From positions 806,001 through 870,000 of the forward strand of contig CAWBTU010000003.1 in assembly GCA_963791805.1 (NCBI GenBank): a stretch of DNA of 64,000 bases. The letters are read 5' to 3'. This DNA comes from JACMJL01 sp963791805. GTDB lineage: Bacteria; Bacillota; Clostridia; Clostridiales; Clostridiaceae. The position numbers and the translations under genes were made by a program. Below the pieces are notes generated by a model that saw nothing but the letters and a program-made list of their open reading frames with translations, did no database searches and had not been told where the DNA came from. Each line of letters opens with the position of its first letter. The first letter of the stretch is position 1. Positions 54,827 through 64,000 of this stretch are shown here, in pieces.

Positions 54827-55966
54827 ATGAAGGTTCCATTTATTATGACTCCAGGACCAACCCAAGTAAGAGAGAATGTTAGATTTGCAAGGGCTATAGA
54901 GACTACAAATCCAGATTTAGATATACAATTTTATGATTATTATAAAGAAACTACTGAAAAAATAGCAGAGTTTCTAAAAACTAAGAATGAAGTTAGAATT
55001 CTTAGCGGTGAAGGGATTCTTGGACTGGAAGCTGCCTGCGCTTCCTTGACGGAAAAAGGTGATAGAGTGCTTGTTATTGACAATGGTATATTTGGAGAAG
55101 GCTTTGCAGATTTCGTAACAATGTATGGTGGCGAAGTTGAATATTTTAAAGGTGACAGGCAAAAGGAAATAGATATTAATGAATTAGAAGCCTTCCTTGA
55201 AAAGGATAGTAACTTTAAATATGCAACGATAGTTCATTGCGATACTCCCTCTGGTGTACTAAATGATATAGAAAAAATTTGTTTACTTCTAAAATCAAAA
55301 GGAATTTTAACTGTAGTTGATAGTGTTGCAGCAATGGGTGGCGTAGATCTAAGGGTTGATGAATGGAATATTGATATAGCCCTTGGTGGATCTCAAAAAT
55401 GCATATCAGCACCTCCAGGACTTACTTTGCTTAGCATAAGTAAAGAAGCCTTTGATGTTATGGAAGCTAGAAAGACTAAGATAGCTTCTTATTATTGTAA
55501 TCTATTAGTATGGAAAGATTATTATAAGAATAAGTGGTTTCCGTACACACCTCCAATAAGTGATATTGTAGGGTTAAGAACTGCAATTAATAATACAATG
55601 GAAGATAAGGAGATACTTTTTAGACATAAGGCAATAGCTGTGGCAACAAGAAAAGCAATTGAAGCTTCAGGGTTAACTTTATATATTAAGAAAGGATTTT
55701 CAAACACTGTTTCAGTTATTGAAGTACCATTAGGAATAAATGATAGCGAAATAAGGGACTATATGAATGTAAAGTATAATGTATTAATTGCAGGTTCTTT
55801 TGGTTATTTAAGCGGTAAAGTGCTTAGAATAGGACATATGGGAGAAAATGCGAGAGTTGAAAGGGTATCTTATACATTGCTTGCACTTCAAAAATCATTA
55901 GAGCACTTTGGATATCAATGCAAAGTAGATATGAGCCAAGAGTTTTTGAATAATGTGTGTATTTAA
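54827..55966 (+). CDS. Class V aminotransferase, second paralogue
   Basis: A 379-residue PLP enzyme of the alanine-glyoxylate/serine-pyruvate type. The start FIMTPGPTQVRENV is followed by ILSGEGILGLEAA, HCDTPSGVLNDI and VVDSVAAMGGVDL. The Schiff-base Lys191 is in GGSQKCISAPPG. It is related to the protein at 31572-32645 but clearly diverged, with a different substrate pocket (FPYTPPISDIVGL). GAGGTG lies upstream of the ATG at 54827. It stands alone between the pilus operon and rrn operon 2. Confidence 0.88.
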   Translation: MKVPFIMTPGPTQVRENVRFARAIETTNPDLDIQFYDYYKETTEKIAEFLKTKNEVRILSGEGILGLEAACASLTEKGDRVLVIDNGIFGEGFADFVTMYGGEVEYFKGDRQKEIDINELEAFLEKDSNFKYATIVHCDTPSGVLNDIEKICLLLKSKGILTVVDSVAAMGGVDLRVDEWNIDIALGGSQKCISAPPGLTLLSISKEAFDVMEARKTKIASYYCNLLVWKDYYKNKWFPYTPPISDIVGLRTAINNTMEDKEILFRHKAIAVATRKAIEASGLTLYIKKGFSNTVSVIEVPLGINDSEIRDYMNVKYNVLIAGSFGYLSGKVLRIGHMGENARVERVSYTLLALQKSLEHFGYQCKVDMSQEFLNNVCI

Positions 55967-56377
55967 AACTTTGAGATATAAGCTAACCATTAAGAGAATG
56001 GTGATGTCTACGTTATAATGACAAGAAATATCAAGTAGTGTGTTTGCAAGCCCATACATAGTTCAGCCTGTATCCGTTATAAAAAATAAATTTATAAATA
56101 AAACCTTGTTGTATTATAGACTAAATATTGAAGGAAAATAAGAATAAAATGTCAAGAGGTACATGTAATAACCATTAAAAACCTAAATACAAATGTATAC
56201 CTATCCTAGTGTATCAATATATGAAATTATAAGTATATAGTAGAAAATTGAAGTATACTAGGTATAATTACTAAATTCAAACGGTATTGGTCTAATTAGG
56301 TCGAATTTATGTGATAGAATAACACTTGTCCCTTAGATGAGGGGCAAAAATACAAGAATATAAATCATAAATAAATG

Positions 56378-56430
56378 TTGACACATTAACAATAGTTTGT
56401 GATATTATATGAAAGCTGTCAAATAACAGC
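56378..56430 (+). promoter_or_regulatory. rrn operon 2 promoter P1
   Basis: -35 TTGACA (56378-56383), -10 TATTAT (56403-56408, spacing 19), followed by GCTGTCAAATAACAGC (56415-56430). It sits in an 86-bp unit that is repeated for P2. The space 55967-56370 is AT-rich and holds no gene. Confidence 0.7.
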
Positions 56431-56463
56431 GAAAAAAGAAAAAATATAAATCATAAATAAATG

Positions 56464-56517
56464 TTGACAAATTAAAACTGTTTATGATATTATATAAAAG
56501 CTGTCAGAAATGATAGC
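56464..56517 (+). promoter_or_regulatory. rrn operon 2 promoter P2
   Basis: -35 TTGACA (56464-56469), -10 TATTAT (56488-56493, spacing 18), then the inverted repeat GCTGTCAGAAATGATAGC (56500-56517). A boxA-like TGGTCTTTGAAAA follows at about 56527. Confidence 0.78.
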
Positions 56518-56693
56518 GAAACAAATTGGTCTTTGAAAATTAAACAGAGGTAAATAAATATAAACCAGCAATTCTTCTGGAACTGAAAGTTTTTAACAAC
56601 TAGTTTCAGACAAATAAGTAAATGTCAAAGTTTACTTAGAGTTTTAGTATGCTACTTCGGTAGTAGACCAAAATTTGAGCTATTCAAACTTTT

Positions 56694-58205
<1,512 letters not shown>

Positions 58206-58467
58206 TCGATGCAAAGGGTTTAACCTTTGTAAAAGAGAATTTATTAGATTCTCAAGACACAGCTGGAAAATTATTTTATCTCTGTTTAATTTTGAAAGAC
58301 TAATACCTAACGGTAATTAATACCGAAAGGGAACGCTTTCAATTGTTCTTTGAAAATTGCACAAGAAAGTTAAAGTAAAGTAGACAATTAATTGTCTATG
58401 TTTCTGATGTAAAAGTTAGATTTAGATAATAGACTAGTTATCGCTGATGAAATCTATTATCGATATA

Positions 58468-61377
<2,910 letters not shown>

Positions 61378-61428
61378 ATAATCTTTAACTTTTTCTTGTG
61401 CAATTTTCAGAGAATAAATTATTCTCTA

Positions 61429-61545
61429 TCTGGTGATTATGGCGTTAAGGGTAACACCCGTTCCCATACCGAACACGACGGTTAAGCCTTATCGCGCCAA
61501 TGGTACTGCAGGGGAAGCTCTGTGGGAGAGTAGGTTGTTGCCAGG
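61429..61545 (+). rRNA. rrf: 5S ribosomal RNA, operon 2
   Basis: 117 nt with the usual CACCCGTTCCCATACCGAAC and ACGACGGTTAAGCC. Confidence 0.96.
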
Positions 61546-61599
61546 TCAAATGAATAGTGAGGGGTTAGAATTTCTAACCTTTCACTTATATTTATTCAT

Positions 61600-61675
<76 letters not shown>

Positions 61676-61678
61676 AAA

Positions 61679-61709
61679 ACACCTAAGCAAATGCTTAGGT
61701 GTTTTTTTA
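61679..61709 (+). terminator. Terminator of rrn operon 2
   Basis: Perfect 10-bp stem ACACCTAAGC / GCTTAGGTGT with AAAT loop, then a run of T. Confidence 0.92.
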
Positions 61710-61726
61710 TAATAAGTAAGTTAATT

Positions 61727-62302
61727 TTAATTATTAAACTGTTTAGAAATATTGTAGAATCTAGTTGATTCTACAGTATTATTCTTCTTTTCGTATATAG
61801 TGCCTATTAAAAAATAAATCTCTCCGTTTGTAGGATCCAAAGCAAGTAACTTCTTCAGTTTGACGAAGGCTTCATCTATATACCCATTGTGCAGTAGTTC
61901 TTTACATTTCTTAATATTTGAATCCATGCTGTCATCTTCACTGATGGTGCAACTACTTAATTCTTCAATAACGGTTTTAACCTTATCTGAAGTAAAGGGT
62001 TTTTGTAGATAAGCTACTGCACCAAGTTTAGTGCACTCAATAGCATTTTTAACCGTAGCAAAAGCCGTCATAATTACAACAGGTGTCATTATTCCAGTTG
62101 AACGTATTCGCCTAAATACTTCAGTTCCGCTTATTTCGGGTAGCTTAATGTCAAGAAAGATTAAATCAGGCTTCTCTTTTTCTAACATTTCCAACGCTTC
62201 GTAGCCATCTGCTGCTGTTACAACATCATAGCCTATTAATTGTAAACATGTAGTAAGAAGCATTCTAATATTTTTTGTATCATCAACGACTAAAACTTTC
62301 AT
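61727..62302 (-). CDS. Response regulator with C-terminal TPR-like segment
   Basis: 191 residues. A CheY-like receiver (1-118) has Asp7-Asp8, the phospho-acceptor Asp51 (IFLDIKLPEISG), Thr79 and Lys101 (YLQKPF). The C-terminal ~65 residues look like TPR helices (CKELLHNGYIDEAFVKLKKL, DPTNGEIYFLIGTIYEKKNN) instead of a DNA-binding domain. It probably works through protein contacts. It is 1 bp downstream of the kinase stop, so the two form a pair. Confidence 0.9.
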   Translation of the reverse strand: MKVLVVDDTKNIRMLLTTCLQLIGYDVVTAADGYEALEMLEKEKPDLIFLDIKLPEISGTEVFRRIRSTGIMTPVVIMTAFATVKNAIECTKLGAVAYLQKPFTSDKVKTVIEELSSCTISEDDSMDSNIKKCKELLHNGYIDEAFVKLKKLLALDPTNGEIYFLIGTIYEKKNNTVESTRFYNISKQFNN

Positions 62303-62303
62303 T

Positions 62304-64000
62304 TTAAATAATCTCCTTTTCGTTAAGTGGAAGGGTAAAAGTAAAGCTACTTCCTACATCCATCTGGCTTTCACACCAAATTTCACCACCGTGCACTTGA
62401 ACTATTTCTTTTGCTATAGTTAAGCCGAGGCCAGTGCCTCTAACTTCAAAATCATATCCTTTAACTTGAACAAATCTATCAAATATTTTTTCTAAATATT
62501 GTTCAGGGATCCCTACACCAGTATCTTTAACAGTTATTATCATTTTCCCATGCTTTGCGGAAGCAGTTATTAATATCTCATCCCCAGCATTTGTATACTT
62601 TAAGGAGTTTGATATTAGATTATTTATTACCCAAGTGATTTTTTCAGGATCTGCATATATCTTTGGAGATTTCTCATCAATATCTAAGTATATAGCAACA
62701 TCTTTGTTTGTTGCTATATCGTAAAAACCCTTAACAGCTTGCTCAATAATACCAAGTATAGAGCAGGTACGCATACTGAACAAGGATTTGCTCCATTCAA
62801 TTCGTGAAAGCTGAAGAAGATTTGTAACTAACTCGGAGAGCCTCTCACCGTCCTCTTTAATGGTTGCGATAATTTGCTGTTGCTGATCATTAAGCATTCC
62901 AATATTTTCGTCCTCAATGAGGCTTGTTCCCATCATGATTGAAGTTAATGGTGTTTTAAACTCATGAGAGATAGTTGAAATAAACTCTGCCTTAACCTTT
63001 TCAAGTTGCTTTAGATGAGTTACATTTTGGAATAAAACTATAATACCATTTATACTGGAAGTATTGTCTTTAATTAGTGTAACAATTACGTTAAAATAAT
63101 AATCTTTGTTATCTGAATGAAAATATGCAATTTTTGATACATTCTCAGTGTTTGTTAAAAAAATATTGGAGATTTGAGAATGTAAATCAGCATTTTTAAT
63201 AACTTCTAAAAATGATTTATTAAGCACATCTTCTTCTTTCAAATTAAAAAAGTCTTGGCATGCATCATTCATAAGGACAATTTCCTTCTCAGTGTTTAAT
63301 ACAATTAGAGGATCAGCAAGGCTTTTAACTATTGCCGAAAATTTATTTTTTTCTGTAAGTAATTTACCGGCTGTACTTTGATCATATTCAGAAAGTCTTT
63401 CAGTCATTTTATTAAACTCTTCTGCCAGAATTCCAATTTCACTATTAGCTGCAACGATTGCTTTCTTTTCAAGATGACCTTCTTTAATAGATTTAATAGT
63501 CTCAGTTAGTTCATAAACTGGATGAAGAAATCTATTTATAAAAAAAGTTGAGAGTAGAAGTCCTAAAATTACACAAATGGAGGAGATAATAAGAATTAGG
63601 TACATATAATAATGGGATTTGTGTAAAACTGAATTTTTATTTTTAAACATTGCCTTTTCATTTAAAGATGATAAATCTTTTAATTCAGAAACAATACTTC
63701 TATAAGATGGGAGTATATGCTCGTTGTAATATGAAACTGAAGCAGGTAAGCCTTTTGAGTTTCTTATTTCTTGAACCTCCGAAAATAGCTTTAGGTAATC
63801 CAAATAATTATTTTCGATATTTTCAACAATTTTTTTCTCACCTGGTTCTGTTATATTTCCCTGCTCTATATTAAAATACTTATGAAATGAATCACTATTC
63901 TTGTAAAAAGAATCAAGTCCATCTTGCTTTTTTATGCTAATATAATCAAATTCAGATGCATTTTGATTTTCAATTGCTTCTATCATTGCATTTGAAGCAT
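62304..64000 (-). CDS. Membrane sensor histidine kinase (5' end outside the window)
   Basis: The frame stays open to the window edge; an internal ATG lies at 63986, but a first membrane helix would be expected upstream. In order there is an outer helical sensor, a membrane helix (YLILIISSICVILGLLLSTF), HAMP, PAS (VKSLADPLIVLNTEKEIVLM), HisKA with the phosphorylated His in FISTISHEFKTPLTS, and HATPase_c with N, G1 and G2 boxes (NNLISNSLKY, DTGVGIPEQY, GTGLGLTIAK). It would phosphorylate the response regulator encoded next. The layout resembles PhoR/WalK-type kinases. Confidence 0.93.
   Translation of the reverse strand, partial: ASNAMIEAIENQNASEFDYISIKKQDGLDSFYKNSDSFHKYFNIEQGNITEPGEKKIVENIENNYLDYLKLFSEVQEIRNSKGLPASVSYYNEHILPSYRSIVSELKDLSSLNEKAMFKNKNSVLHKSHYYMYLILIISSICVILGLLLSTFFINRFLHPVYELTETIKSIKEGHLEKKAIVAANSEIGILAEEFNKMTERLSEYDQSTAGKLLTEKNKFSAIVKSLADPLIVLNTEKEIVLMNDACQDFFNLKEEDVLNKSFLEVIKNADLHSQISNIFLTNTENVSKIAYFHSDNKDYYFNVIVTLIKDNTSSINGIIVLFQNVTHLKQLEKVKAEFISTISHEFKTPLTSIMMGTSLIEDENIGMLNDQQQQIIATIKEDGERLSELVTNLLQLSRIEWSKSLFSMRTCSILGIIEQAVKGFYDIATNKDVAIYLDIDEKSPKIYADPEKITWVINNLISNSLKYTNAGDEILITASAKHGKMIITVKDTGVGIPEQYLEKIFDRFVQVKGYDFEVRGTGLGLTIAKEIVQVHGGEIWCESQMDVGSSFTFTLPLNEKEII

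Overview
The window is low-GC DNA with strong AGGAGG-type ribosome binding sites and frequent TTG/GTG starts. It carries two cluster-I-type clostridial rRNA operons, a bofA-like sporulation gene and the recR/yaaL neighbourhood. It is best read as the chromosome of a Clostridium sensu stricto species; the species cannot be settled from the sequence alone.

Layout. 1-8.2 kb: housekeeping and signalling genes (partial RND efflux pump, lipoprotein cyclophilin, lactate-dehydrogenase-family enzyme, HD-GYP protein, ferric-reductase-like flavoprotein, metallo-beta-lactamase-fold hydrolase, solitary PAS protein). 8.2-8.7 kb: tRNA-Ser and the SRP RNA. 8.8-19.6 kb: a co-directional island with a GntR regulator, a BMP/NupABC-type nucleoside ABC importer, a cysteine hydrolase, a PfkB kinase, a nucleoside phosphorylase, a BtpA/SgcQ protein, an iron-dependent alcohol dehydrogenase and a TrpA homologue without TrpB. 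This looks like an uncharacterised nucleoside or riboside catabolic pathway and is my best candidate for an undescribed system. 20.1-24.8 kb: thyA-folA, then dnaX-ybaB-recR-yaaL. SRP RNA normally sits directly beside dnaX, so the island and thyA-folA appear to have split that pair.

24.8-38 kb: mixed metabolic genes (type-2 malate/lactate dehydrogenase, bofA, sfsA, Nudix hydrolase, M32 carboxypeptidase, a class V aminotransferase next to a frameshifted serA-type gene and a DUF1015 protein, a methyltransferase, a GNAT protein) and two tRNAs on the minus strand. A family of roughly 100-bp hairpin repeats, nine copies here, fills the intergenic spaces between 19.8 and 36.9 kb; two of these spaces also hold a second, longer inverted repeat.

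38-43.7 kb and 56.3-61.7 kb: two 16S-23S-5S operons ending in tRNA-Lys and tRNA-Phe. The first is unusual. Its 23S gene has a ~300-bp intervening sequence in the helix-45 region, with a decayed S23-type ORF. Its 16S-23S spacer holds a terminator followed by a promoter, and its 16S, 23S and 5S differ from the second operon at normally conserved positions. 43.9-54.3 kb: a lipoprotein amidase, then a nine-gene type IV pilus operon (pilB, pilC, pilin, pilM, pilN, pilO-like and three minor-pilin-like genes). 54.8-56 kb: a second class V aminotransferase. 61.7-64 kb: a sensor kinase (cut by the window edge) and its response regulator on the minus strand.
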